Source of the DNA: Spisula solida
Taxonomy: Eukaryota; Mollusca; Bivalvia; Venerida; Mactridae
Direction of reading: 5' to 3'
Length of the DNA stretch: 64,000 nucleotides
Assembly (NCBI GenBank): GCA_947247005.1
Contig: OX365947.1
Span: forward strand, 39,822,760 to 39,886,759
The notes under the pieces were generated by a model. It made no database searches. It was not told the origin of the DNA and worked only from the letters and a program-made list of their open reading frames with translations. Both the position numbers and the translations under genes were made by a program. Shown here piece by piece: positions 53,004-64,000 of the stretch (position 1 is its first letter; every line of letters starts with the position of its first letter).

Positions 53004-54807
53004 AACAAAACAAAAACGTATTTTATAAAATTTGTAATATCTAAGTTAACATAAATTTGATAATTTGTTTTACTCTTTTCAATGATATGTAGTTAACTGT
53101 GATTACACCAGCATAGTAAATTACAAAGTCTCACTGTCATGTAGCCATACTGAATCTTGAGAATATTGCAGTCTGTAATACCGAATATTGGGTAAACACC
53201 ATCAGTAGAAATAATTTTTCCGTCCAAGTTTGATTTTTGGTCCTCACTAAATTGTAATTACAATAATTAGCGAGTATATATATGTTATATGTTACTTTCC
53301 ATGTTTGGATAAAGACATTTCGGTTATTTTGTGCCAGCATGAACGTATATATCAGATGTTCAATTTTGTTCAATTATAAATGGGGCACCTCTCGTATAAC
53401 TGCGTGAATGAGACAGCCGTCATCCTACCACCAGACATAATTCATAAACATCCCTAATTTTACAAATTTAAAACTACATGGATATACAGTGTGTTAATTT
53501 TATTAGTGTTAATCTTATTACACATGGAAGACGGGGTGGAGGGTCCAGTGGGTGACCAACCAGAGCAGCTTCGCAACCTTCCAGGACATCGACGCCAGTA
53601 ATAGCAGACGGCAGCAACTGTACGAGTGTTGGGGGGGGGGGGGGTCACTTAGACTGCTGACTTGGCATCCACTCGATATATTCCGGCAATTTCTGTTGTT
53701 CTGGTGTTGGCGGATTGTACCTGCTTTAAATGCTAGAAATTTCTAAGGCCTTGACAATTATGAATGCCTAGCAAATGGATCTACACCGGTAGCTATAGCC
53801 TTATCTTTCAGTTAGGTATGTTGTTTGTGTTATCTGCCGTAAAACCCCATTTTCAAAGCACCCAATAACAAGTATCATTAGAACGCAGTTGTTCGTCTTA
53901 TGTTTATACTTACAGACCCACCCTGCTTTGACGCAGTGGGCAATCGTGAAAGCTCGACCAATTCCGTTTGTCTCGGCCGGTAAATATACAATTACAATGC
54001 AGACCGAGGTGATCAGAATGCCCAAGTAGGCCCATCATATACCTACCGTAAAACCGCACTGACAGGCCACCCCTTTATTAACACATGCCCTATAGCTGGA
54101 ATTTGAATAGACAGATAATCTGTCTCCAAGTGGCTGCTTTTAAATTCTGACGGTCCGGCTAGTACAGGTACTGTTCGCGTCGAAATGGTTTGACTAGAAT
54201 TTGAAGAGCAAGTTTGTAAATTGAACGTATTCATTGTATGTCCTCAACCTGCTGAACAGTAAAACAAATAACTGGAAGACCAACCAACCTATCAGTAGAA
54301 ATACCAATTTCAAGGGTCCAAAATTAAGTATAGTCATATTATGATTAGGGTTTTACTGTACTTCACTTATTTATAATGCTATGACAATAAAACGTGCCAC
54401 ACTATGATTTCGATCAAGATAGCTCATGATGGCTTATGACTAACTTGGTTAATAACCACTTTGAAAATGTCAAACCGGAAGGAAGATATATCTTATCACT
54501 TTATCATGTCCATCTAAAGAATACATACGTGACATATTTAGCGAACGGCTGTCCTAGATTTAGCAAAACTACTTAGCAGACCATTAGGTTGGGGAAATTC
54601 CAGTTTTCTACCCAAGAAGTACATAATTTATGAACAGAATATCGATTTAACGTTCATAGTTTTACGGATGAGTGAGCAATCTATGTGGAACAGTTAATGT
54701 ACTTGTAACTGTGTGTTAATGCTTATGAATAATGTATGTTAGATAGAAAATGACGACCGTTCGTACACTTAAGGAAATTTATTTGGATTTAAGTGTTGAT
54801 TAAAGCT

Positions 54808-54883
54808 ATGCTTTTTAGATGGAAGACCATCCTTAGCCCCCTATACATAGTGATCTCAATTTTGATATCGTCTGCTCAAACAG
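54808..54883 (+). CDS. SRCR gene exon 1: signal peptide
   Basis: MLFRWKTILSPLYIVISILI then SSAQT, a signal peptide with a good cleavage context after SSA. Donor G/gtaagg, phase 1. The first intron is 3.6 kb. Confidence 0.65.
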
Positions 54884-57800
54884 GTAAGGTTTTAATTTAA
54901 GTAGAATTTAAATAAATCTGTACATTTTGTACATGTATTATTGAGTCTGCCATTACGATTACATTGTACCTGCAAAAAATTACGATTACCTGTGAACTGT
55001 ATTATACCTGCCTTTGTCATTCTACTTTCACTTTCGTGACCTACTAAAGTCCCATACGTATTCACCGAAAGGATGTGAAATTGTGATTTATATAAATTGT
55101 TATAATACATAATTATACATTCATGTCCTAGTTCTGTCTTTAAAGTCAACACTACAAAAATAATTAAGTCATTAAATATCAACAAGTAGTCATCCACACA
55201 GTAAATTGCATTCATGTGTAGTGACAGAGTTGTTCATATTATCGAGGAATCTATGCTAGCTAACCAAAATATTACATAATACATATTTGAACATACAGAC
55301 TTCCTCTTTCTTTCCTAATTCAAATTAATTAACTGTACACGTGTGTTGGCGATGGAATGGTAAATCAAGTACCGGTACTTGTAGACAATTATCAAACCGA
55401 CAGTCAGATTCAGCATACAATGGTCCTTAAAACAAGACTCTACATTCTATCCAGTTCATAGAATGAGCATACACATTATATAGTCTAATTTTATTGGACT
55501 AGCTAGTGAAACTCAATTTATCTCCAACGTAGAAATGGTACAGAGAAAAGCATCAAGTTTTGCTACATACAGAAACCACAATATCACTGCAGTGTCTCTG
55601 ATATGCTTTCTGAACACTGGAATCGTGTCGCCAAAATATACAACTGACTATGCTCTATGAAATCATCGACAGTCTGGTAGAGACAGATCCATGTCCCTAT
55701 TTGACACCGACCAAAACAGACCAAGGTTACCCACCAACATCAGATTCCTGCCTTATTGAACTTCGTCTTGTGCCTTCAAGTTCAGCTTCTCTCCTCGTTG
55801 TACCCCTTTGTGGAACAACCTACCAGCATCTATAGCTGAGGACCATTATTTAAGAATGGGCTATCCAACGGATTTCATCCTCAGTTACAAAGTACAGCCA
55901 ATTGACGGACCTGAGCTTTGTAAGTGGGGTATTGCACATTGACGCTGATTGGACTGTGCAGTGTGTTTTCTATTACTTCATGTCTTTTACACTTTATAAT
56001 TATGCCCCGATCTTTCTTTTCGTGGGGGTATATTGCTTTGCCCATGTCGGCCGGTCTGTCTGTCGGTCCGTTCAATTACTTAAGAGCCCTTTGTCCTAGG
56101 ATCTTCAAACTTTACATGGAGGTTGGTCATCAACCATAGATGACCTCTATTGATTTTGAGGTCAGTAGGTCAAAGGTCAAGGTCACTATGACCTTTACTA
56201 TTTCTGACTATTGGGTTGCCATGGGGGTATACGTGTTTTCCAAACATTTCTTGTTTGCGCTCATATTAATTTTGTCCGTGTCCTTTCTTCCTGTCCCACG
56301 TTCTTTCCTATTATACATCTTCTCAGCACATGTACCTAACTATCAGTTTATGACAGCGTTATAACGCATCTATGTAAACAAATTTTCCCCAAATTTTAAC
56401 CAGTTATAGCACAGAGAATTTGACATGATCCTGACCTTTATGCATGAATATATTACAAGGTTCTTGCTTTGAATATATAAATTTCCGAAAGCAAATCGTG
56501 CAATATCGGTCCTTTTGGTTTTTGTTGGTATAAAAACTCGAGCGTCTTCGTGATACTTTCCGCTTATGATAACATACAGTAGGGATAATAGATATAGACA
56601 ATGTATCAGCTGTTAAATTATGCTAATTGTAGGTCGAGAGTCGTGTCAAATTCGCTGGACTATACGGACTTGACATAATTTAGGAGGGGGGGGGGGGGGG
56701 GGCTGATCGATATACTTTATATGTCGGAATTAAGTGCCAACGAATTTATATGTATATACACTAACTAGAAGATATCCTCTGCAACAGTCTTCTGTGTCGA
56801 GTTCTACTATTAAATTGGAAACCAATAGAGACCTGTGCTGTGACGTCTTGTGATAATTTGTGACGTTTTTGTGCGAGTTGTGTTGCCTTTGTACGAGTTG
56901 TGTTGCCTTTCTGTGACCTTTGCTTCTTGGTTTGACTGGTGGCGCTTTGTTGCGAATTGTAGGCTAGCCGATTGTGGTGTATTTGGGAGAGTTGTGCATT
57001 TGACGTGTATGTGCGAACATAGAAGGGACTTCTGGTATCCTGTCACGTGTTGTGTTTCGTATGGCATGTTTGGTACGACTTGTGGCGAATTATGCCGACG
57101 TGTGGCGTCTTTGTGTGATTTTTAACTCCACTATTCGTAGAATAAGGGGAGCTATTGCAGTCACCCGAGCGTCGGCGTCGGCGTCACGCCGACGGCGTCG
57201 GCGTAACACCTTTGTTAAAGTTTAGGTACATGTTTTTTTACCTCATATATTCACTAAGTCTTTTAAGATATTGCTTTCATACTTTGCATACATGTTCACC
57301 ATCATGACCCAACCCATATGCAGGAGTAGGTAACTGTATCAGGCATTTTGTTGAAATAATGCCTTTTTTCTACTTAGTGCAAATAGTGCAAATGTTAAAG
57401 TTTAGGTACAGGTTTTTTCACCTCTAATATTTTCAAAGTGCATTCATATATTGCTATGCATACTTGTTCTCCATCATGACCCCAACCCCCTACACAGGGG
57501 TAGGTAACTCTATCAAGCATTTTGTTGAAATTATGCCCCCTTTTGGACTTGAAAATGCAAATGTTAAAGTTTAGGTACAGGTTTTTTAACCTCTTATATC
57601 TTCAAAGTGCATTGATATATTGCTTTGATACTTCGCAAACTTGTTTAACAGCATGACCCCAACCCCTACACTGGAGAAGATAACTATTTAGCATTTTGTT
57701 GAAATTATGCCCCGATAAGGACTAAGAAAGGCTTATTTATTTGCCATCATGACCTAGAGGACCTACACATGAGTAGGTAACAGTCCTGCATAATTTGTCT

Positions 57801-60800
57801 AAATTATTCCCCTTTTTCGACTTAGAAGCCCCAACCTCTACACAGCTGAGGGTAAGGCTGCTGTTATGAAGCATTTTGTTTTGAATATATAATGCTTGTT
57901 ATAGCCTAGCATGGCGCTGCAAATAGTGGAGCACGCTGTTCGTGGACAGCTCTTGTTATAGTCTTTGTGAACTTGAATTAAAATCATATCATAAAACATG
58001 CTAACCTAAGGAAGATTAAGTACTTTAGTCCACAGGCCTAAGAAATCATATCACAAAATACAGAGTTTTGAAATTCCCCATCTTCCCGTCATTACTATAT
58101 ATAATAGACACAGGCCTAAGAAATTATATCACAAAATACAGAGTTTTGAAATTCCCCATCATCCCGTCATTACTATATATACTATTATATATAGTAATGA
58201 CGGGAAGATGGGGAATTTCAAAACCCTGTATTTTGTGATATAATTTCTTAGGCCTGTGTATATATAGTAATGACGGGAAGATGGGGAATTTCAAAACTCA
58301 GTATTTTGTGATATAATTTCTTAGGCCTGTGTTTAGTCAGATTGTGTTTTGTGTGGTGTCTTCTCATTGGAGGGTATTGAAGTAGATGTACATTAATTTG
58401 TCGTTTTGGCCAGAATGATCGTTACATTAAACCTCTTGTGATGCTGTATTTCTTCCTGTTTATTTCAGTTGAAGTGAGATTAAATTTAGGACACTCAGAG
58501 AACCAGGGTAGGGTTGAAGTGAGGAGAGACAGCAAGCAGACATGGGGTCAAGTTTGTGACCTTCACTTTGGTCAGCTAGAAGCTGACGTAGTTTGCAAAC
58601 AGCTACATTATCAGTAAGATAATTATTTTAAAATCACCATTGACTCTTATACACCTCCATTACTTAATGTTAATTACTTCATGATGAAAGATAATACTTA
58701 TTGCACTCATTCTACGTCGAGTCATTCTACGAGTAGCTAGGCTACCTTGCTTAGTTCAAGATATTTAACATTAAAGTCATTCTACCAGTAGGCTACCTTG
58801 TTTAGTTCAAGATCTTTGACATTAAGGTCATTCTACGAGTAGGCTACATTGTTTAGTTCAAGATATTTAACATTAAAGTCATTCTACCAGTAGGCTACCT
58901 TGCTTAGTTCAAGATATTTAACATTAAAGTCATTCTACCAGTAGGCTACCTTGCTTAGTTCAAGATATTTAACATTAAAGTCATTCTACCAGTAGGCTAC
59001 CTTGCTTAGTTCAAGATATTTAACATTAAAGTCATTCTACCAGTAGGCTACCTTGCTTAGTTCAAGATATTTGACATTAAAGTCATTCTACCAGTAGGCT
59101 ACCTTGCTTAGTTCAAGATATTTAACATTAAAGTCATTCTACCAGTAGGCTACCTTGCTTAGTTCAAGATATTTAACATTAAAGTCATTCTACCAGTAGG
59201 CTACCTTGCTTAGTTCAAGATATTTGACATTAAAGTCATTATACCAGTAGGCTACCTTGCTTAGTTCAAGATATTTAACATTAAAGTCATTCTACCAGTA
59301 GGCTACCTTGCTTAGTTCAAGATATTTGACATTAAAGTCATTCTACCAGTAGGCTACCTTGCTTAGTTCAAGATATTTAACATTAAAGTCATTCTACCAG
59401 TAGGCTACCTTGCTTAGTTCAAGATATTTGACATTAAAGTCATTCTACCAGTAGGCTACCTTGCTTAGTTCAAGATATTTGACATTAAAGTCATTCTACC
59501 AGTAGGCTACCTTGCTTAGTTCAAGATATTTAACATTAAAGTCATTCTACCAGTAGGCTACCTTGCTTAGTTCAAGATATTTAACATTAAAGTCATTCTA
59601 CCAGTAGGCTACCTTGCTTAGTTCAAGATATTTGACATTAAAGTCATTCTACCAGTAGGCTACCTTGCTTAGTTCAAGATATTTAACATTAAAGTCATTC
59701 TACCAGTAGGCTACCTTGCTTAGTTCAAGATATTTGACATTAAAGTCATTCTACCAGTAGGCTACCTTGCTTAGTTCAAGATATTTGACATTAAAGTCAT
59801 TCTACCAGTAGGCTACCTTGCTTAGTTCAAGATATTTGACATTAAAATCATTCTACCAGTAGGCTACCTTGCTTAGTCCAAGATCTTTGACATTAAGGTC
59901 ATTCTACGAGTAGGCTACCTTGTTTAGACGAGTAGGCTACCTTGTTTAGTCCAAGATCTTTGACATTAAAATAATTCTACGAGTCTTGCTTAGTCCAAGA
60001 TCTTTGACATTAAAGTCATTCTACGAGTCTTGCTTAGTCCAAGATCTTTGACATTAAAGTCATTCTACGAGTCTTGCTTAGTCCAAGATCTTTGATATTA
60101 AAGTCATTCTACGAGTAGGCTACCTTGTTTAGTCCCAAGATCTTTGACATTAAAATCATTCTACAAGTAGGTTACCTTGCTTAGTCCAAGATCTTTGACA
60201 TTAAGGTCATTCTACCAGTAGGCTACTTTGCTTAGTCCAAGATCTTTGACATTAAGGTCATTCTACCAGTAGGCTACCTTGCTTAGTCCAAGATCTTTGA
60301 CATTACATATGATTGCATTTCATGACATTGAAAAGGTCAATGTTAGTATGGAGCGAAAATAAAAGACAATCAGTTACAGGATCCAGAAATAGTACAAGCT
60401 AGGCTACAACTATTTGGACAGAAAAAGTCACATGAAATATGTAATGACACTAGTCTATCAATTTACAAAGATACTGCTTTTTGTATAATGTACTTAATAT
60501 GATTATAATAATTATGATGTCATGTAAACACTATACTAGGCCAAAACAAAATAAATAATAATATTGTTCTGGTAATAACCCTACCTACCCTTTAATTATG
60601 CCACTCAGCAACACTTGACATTTTACTTGAAGTCTTCACAGATTGTTGATTTTCCAGTGTATTAAAAAATAAAATAATTTTAAAAATTAAAAAAAATTCT
60701 TCCTACCTACCCTTTTACAGCATGTTATAGTCTGGAGAATTTGCCCTGATCCTGACCATTATGGATGAATATTTTACATGACTCTTTCGTTGAATATAAT

Positions 60801-63319
60801 ATAATTTCCCGTGCAAATGGTGCAATATCGGTACTTTAGATTTGTGTTTGTATTACACATTGAGCGTCTTTGTGATACTTCCAGGACGGGATGTCGCGTT
60901 TTCAATTGGACATTGTGCTTTGAGTGTTTTTAATGTTTTCTGTGGTTGGCTGGTTAAGTTGAGTGCTGCCTTTCCTGTCTGACTTAATATAAACTTTTTT
61001 TTTATGAAAACATACAACCGGGGTTTTAAATACATGTATAGACAAGATGATCAATGTTAAATTATGCTAATATAAGGTTGAGGATCAGAACAAATTCTCC
61101 GCACTGTACGAGGACTTCACTATTCATTTGGTTTTCCAAATGATCACAATATCAGTATATACATACAATATATAATTAATTTGTCATTATGCAGGTATGC
61201 TCGTCACGAGAAGGATGTTTATATTGCCAAACTAGCAGACTTTGTACTTGAGAACATACATTGTAAGGGTGGTGAGAATGATCTCAGTGAATGTATAGAT
61301 GGTGAATGGAAAGTCAGTACCGGGCAATGCAATGCTCAACAGCATAACTATGCTAGTGTCTGTTGCTCAAACTCTCCTAACTTTGGAGGTAAGAAAATTA
61401 TTAGATATGCTCATTTATAAATGATTATGTTCTGTTGTAATACACAATCATATCAATATAAAGTCAGTATGAGAGTTCTTAAGGCATAACAAAATGTTAG
61501 TTACCCTTATACTGACATGAAGACTAAAAAATATACATATTCATGTAGTAATTTTACTTAGATAGATGACCAAAACTTTGTTTCCCTAAATACTTTGTCT
61601 CTAATGTCTCTTGTTTTAGATTGGCCAAAAATAAAATATTGTTTGTTTCCTGAAGTGCTTTACCTATCACAACACTCACCCTACATAAAATTTATCAATC
61701 AGAAAAATAGTTTTGGGACAAATCAATATCTATCTTCTGTAAAAAATATATATGTAAACTTGTTTTTTCTTTCCCACCTATTAAACCCTATTACAATGAC
61801 ATGGGTTGTGGATAGGGAAATTAACGTATGTACATGTATTTTACAATAACAGAGGTACGTGATGGTATATTCGTCAGTGACTGTGCTGATTTCTGGCTCG
61901 ATGCAGAAGAGAATTGTGAATCCAAGATGGGCATATTAGCAACTGGTGAATTGTACACCAAGGTACTGGGTATACATGATGTCAGCGACAAAATGAAGGG
62001 ATTCTGGACAAGAATGTACTTTACGCCATGGTTATGGAGCAATGGTAAGAGTAAAGCCAGGTTTCCACGTAGCATATTATTTTGACGCTAATTTTTTTCC
62101 GGTGCGTAACTATGAGTTGATAACATGCCGAAGAACGGTTACCATGAACGCACTTTTTGAATAAAAACGTTTACCTTTTTAAGAAAAAGTGACTTCCAGG
62201 CCATAACAAAGGATGCAACTGCATATTTTCTAGCCCATTTGAAAGATCAAGTGATGTAGGAGATGGTGCTTGCGGTTTTAATCAGACAAAAAAATAATGT
62301 AACTCAAAGATGCTTTTATGAGCTTCTCGTAAACATGTAAACCTAAATTTAAGTTGCATCACTGGAACAATACTAAAATCGAGGAAATCATGTCAATTTA
62401 TACCTAAAACGCCATTTTACGTGCGTACATGCGTAAAAAATTCACTACCCAAAAACGCTTCAATGAATAGAGTGAAGCGAAATATATTTATTTGGCGCGT
62501 GTTACAAACCAAATAAACATGCGCCGAAAACGCGTAGGTTTTACGCTTCATGGAAACGGGGCTTTATATTTATAACCTTTTTATTTGATATGTATACATT
62601 GTAGTACTTATTATATAATAAATTATACTACTTTCACTTATTTGTTAACCTGAGAGGCAGAAGCAGTAACAAAAATTAACAATTGTGCGATAGAGTTTTT
62701 GTTTTTGAAGTGTTGTTGAGAGTTTCATTACATGTATTATTAATTTATTTCGACAGTGGATTGTCTCCCTTCATGCGCTTGGAGGTGCGTCTGATCACAG
62801 GCAATCGTCATGTGATATTCACAATTATCTCCCTTCAATACTATATTGATAGACTCTTCTTTAGCAGACACCAAATGTTCTACCAGCTGTGGTAATCCAG
62901 AAAGCCACTTACCTTTTATAATACATGTATTTTATGTGTCAATTACTGCACCAACTGAAACAGACTTGCAGAAATCGGTCAATCCTATATAGACAGGTCA
63001 GAGAAAATCTGGCAAAATATTCATCTGGAAACAGTCCATATCATGCACCTTTTTATATTTTGACTCTTTGTGTCTGTTTTGGTCGTAAAGGTTTTCAGCT
63101 GAATTTGTCACCTTGAATGTCTGACCCATTTGTTCCACTTTCAAGAAGTACTGTAGACTTCACAGTTTAACGTGTTATATATTATTTCTGACAGGATGCT
63201 TCAAGATTTCCAACACATCACCATCTTCTGTCTCCAGAGAATTCACAGTAAGAAACAATTCTGCTCAAGTATGCTTGCAATTATGTAGTATAGACAAACC
63301 AACACCGTTCCTTCTGTCA
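54808..63319 (+). CDS. SRCR / C-type-lectin-like / WSC-like extracellular protein (partial gene model)
   Basis: Exons 54808-54883, 58469-58613, 61195-61388, 61853-62044, 62865-62891 (micro-exon, tentative) and 63195-63319, all GT/AG and in phase. The product so far has a signal peptide, one SRCR domain, a segment with C-type-lectin-like features and a Cys-containing segment resembling a WSC domain. Such proteins are typically secreted or surface recognition molecules in invertebrates. The frame is open at the last donor (CTGTCA/gtaagt), so the gene continues; an AG at 63963-63964 followed by an open frame does not match in phase, so the next exon is unresolved. Confidence 0.65.
55645..55870 (+). 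pseudogene. LINE 3' coding fragment in SRCR gene intron 1
   Basis: One frame reads FKFSFSPRCTPLWNNLPASI, close to the (Y)xxSFFPRTIxxWNxLP motif at the C-terminus of many non-LTR reverse transcriptases. Frame changes upstream (LTPTKTDQGYPPTSDSCLIE) show decay. Confidence 0.5.
55988..56260. mobile_element. Bivalve-style non-autonomous element with AGGTCAAAGGTCA block
   Basis: Contains ATTATGCCCCGATCTTTC, GGGGGTATATTGCTTTGCCC, GTCTGTCTGTCGGTCCG and AGGTCAAAGGTCAAGGTCAC, ending at GGGGGTATACGTG. The GGGGGTATA motif at both sides suggests the element limits. A similar TGACCAAGGTCAAGGTCAC block is at 27574-27595. Confidence 0.55.
56403..56690 (+). repeat. Dispersed repeat family 'CCTGACCTTTATGCA', copy 2
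   Basis: Same block order as at 11480, continuing to GGTCGAGAGTCGTGTCAAAT and CGGACTTGACA. It is followed by a 20-base run of G at 56683-56702. Confidence 0.75.
57140..57960. mobile_element. Element of ~165-bp degenerate repeats with GAGCTATTGCAG / GACAGCTCTTGTTAT ends
   Basis: GTCGGCGTCGGCGTCACGCC at the left is followed by about four diverged units, each AATGTTAAAGTTTAGGTACA, then ACCTC, CATGACCC and GCATTTTGTTGAAATTATGC. The right end reads GTTCGTGGACAGCTCTTGTT. The structure matches repetitive elements common in bivalves (general knowledge). Confidence 0.55.
58031..58332. mobile_element. Double fold-back repeat in SRCR gene intron 1
   Basis: A ~95-bp unit (CACAGGCCTAAGAAATYATA to CCCGTCATTACTATATA) occurs twice directly and then twice inverted, meeting at ATACTATTATATATAG. 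It lies about 140 bp before the acceptor of the SRCR exon. Confidence 0.85.
58469..58613 (+). CDS. SRCR gene exon 2: SRCR domain, first half
   Basis: Acceptor tatttcag, donor CA/gtaaga, phase 1 to 2. VEVRLNLGHSENQGRVEVRR, then WGQVCDLHFGQLEADVVCKQ. This is the canonical start of an SRCR domain: VRL, G-RVEV, WG-VCD, and A-VVCKQL. Confidence 0.88.
58712..60305. repeat. 51-bp minisatellite, ~30 units, in the SRCR gene intron 2
   Basis: The unit is TCATTCTACCAGTAGGCTAC, CTTGCTTAGTTCAAGATATT, TRACATTAAAG. Central units are almost identical (A/G at one site), while units at both ends are diverged (CCAGTAG to CGAGTAG, TTCAAGATATT to TCCAAGATCTT) and some are truncated. This pattern of homogenised centre and diverged flanks is typical of recent internal expansion. 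Confidence 0.95.
60722..61120 (+). repeat. Dispersed repeat family copy 3, with another repeat nested in it
   Basis: Blocks of the 11480 family are present, but between the GATACTTCCAGG and GTTAAATTATGCTA blocks lies about 110 bp (60895-61005) that matches the GGCTGGTTAAGTTGAG family. That family therefore moved later. Lies in SRCR gene intron 2. Confidence 0.72.
61195..61388 (+). CDS. SRCR gene exon 3: SRCR domain, second half
   Basis: Phase 2 to 1. FVLENIHCKGGENDLSECID, then GQCNAQQHNYASVCC. It contributes the I-HCKG, L-SEC and ASVCC elements; the Cys set is complete for a functional domain, with an extra Cys in CNAQQ. Confidence 0.88.
61853..62044 (+). CDS. SRCR gene exon 4: C-type-lectin-like segment
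   Basis: Acceptor aataacag, donor G/gtaaga, phase 1 to 1. DCADFWLDAEENCESKMGIL, then GFWTRMYFTPWLWSNG. The pattern W-x-DAE-x-x-C...G-x-LA and FWT...W-W-SNG is that of a C-type-lectin-like domain, but the usual C-terminal Cys pair is not found right after it, so the domain may be partial. Confidence 0.6.
62052..62566. mobile_element. ~515-bp MITE just after the CTLD exon
   Basis: TAAAGCCAGGTTTCCACGTA at the left and the inverse of GCTTCATGGAAACGGGGCTTTA at the right. Its left end starts 7 bp beyond the donor of the lectin-like exon. No coding. Confidence 0.65.
62865..62891 (+). CDS. SRCR gene possible 27-nt micro-exon
   Basis: Acceptor ttctttag, donor G/gtaatc, phase 1 to 1; encodes (A)DTKCSTSCG. 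It joins exons 4 and 6 in frame and adds two Cys. Without it, exon 4 can also join exon 6 directly (both phase 1), so it may be optional or spurious. Confidence 0.35.
63195..63319 (+). CDS. SRCR gene exon 6: Cys-containing, WSC-like segment
   Basis: Acceptor ttctgacag, donor gtaagt, phase 1 to 0. CFKISNTSPSSVSREFTVRN, then VCLQLCSIDKPTPFLLS. The G-C-[FY]...C-x-x-x-C...P-F-x-L-x spacing recalls the first half of WSC domains. The assignment is tentative. Confidence 0.5.
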
Positions 63320-64000
63320 GTAAGTATATTATTCTTAACCCATATTTCTATATACCTTACACTATTCAAATAAGTGATGAGCAAGAATGTGAACAAATCA
63401 CTTGAGCTGCTTTTTGTGACAAATTTCAAAAATGATCTCCCTTGATTGTGTGTCTTGTTAAGTACATTTCTGTAATTGGATTGTCTCCCCTCTATGATCA
63501 TTATTTAAAAATATCTGTCAATTGAAATGAATGGGGTTATATGGGTGTGAATCGATGTAATTGGTTAATACATGGTAAACTTATTCAAAGAGATAATATT
63601 AAGTCGGACAGGGAAGGCAGCATTAAGCTTAACCAGCCGAGCACAGAAAACATCTAAGCGGCACAGACAATGTCAAACGTAAAAATCTAGCAACTACAAA
63701 AACACGGCATCCGGTCCCGAAAGTCTGCCGCCTCAGTCAGTCAAACTAAAATGGAACAAGAGTTAACCATATTTATTTTAATACATGGAAGATATTTATA
63801 TGACTCATACTATTGTCTCAATGAAAGTTTTATGAATGAAGGATAGGAAGTGAAAACTTACCATATCTTCCTGTCTGGTTCAAATAATTTCACCTCAAGA
63901 ATATAAGGCTATTATAACTCAATGTTTAGATTATCATCTTTTGGTGTTAACTGTTTCATTATAGAATTAAACGACCATTTGTTGACGTTCACTGATGTGT

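Noticed and set aside
53631..53644. Poly-G runs here, at 36091 and at 56683 as quadruplex regulatory elements
   Set aside because: Homopolymers in intergenic or intronic DNA with no promoter context; length may be sequencing error.
63965..64000. Next SRCR gene exon (LNDHLLTFTDV)
   Set aside because: The only open frame needs a phase-1 predecessor, while the previous exon ends in phase 0, and the window ends before a donor can be seen.

Overview
The window is animal nuclear DNA: AT-rich, intron-rich and full of transposons and minisatellites. The protein families (a receptor with metabotropic-glutamate-type Venus flytrap (VFT) domains, a CD225/dispanin membrane protein, an SRCR plus C-type-lectin-like protein) and the style of the dispersed repeats (an element ending in GGGCCCTCTTG, elements carrying AGGTCAAAGGTCA blocks, deleted mariners, a Helentron-like element) suggest a bivalve or related marine mollusc. 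This is inference; there is no species-level marker.

Layout. 1-15.6 kb: no gene I can support. It holds degenerate repeats, tRNA-like SINE heads, an array of covarying hairpins (6.6-7.2 kb), an unassigned cluster of reverse-strand open frames (8.1-9.7 kb) and a ~1.9 kb Helentron-like element (13.3-15.2 kb). 15.68-36.41 kb (+): a receptor gene of about 16 exons, whose splice sites and phases I could follow by hand. It encodes a signal peptide, two tandem VFT ligand-binding domains of the metabotropic glutamate receptor type, one transmembrane helix and a short tail (about 1,125 residues). No seven-helix domain, kinase or cyclase is visible. One junction (exon 14 to 15) is unresolved. Its introns carry minisatellites, MITEs, fold-back elements and a deleted mariner; one minisatellite is a ~37-fold amplification of the gene's own intron/exon boundary.

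37.06-40.63 kb (+): a MITE, then a decayed non-LTR retrotransposon with a reverse transcriptase and C-terminal zinc knuckle, split by a second, internally deleted copy of the Helentron-like element. 40.8-46.1 kb: GT-rich DNA, a ~57-bp minisatellite, a second deleted mariner abutting a TIR element, and a long fold-back element. 49.68-50.81 kb (-): a two-coding-exon CD225/dispanin gene, with a proximal poly(A) signal and a low-repeat stretch downstream that may be extended 3' UTR. 54.81-63.3 kb (+), probably continuing past the edge: a secreted or membrane protein with signal peptide, SRCR domain, C-type-lectin-like segment and a cysteine-containing WSC-like segment; one intron holds about 30 near-identical 51-bp repeats.

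The three genes are not an operon and nothing ties them functionally, except that two encode extracellular recognition proteins. Exon limits come from reading frames, GT/AG sites and phase matching, not from transcripts.
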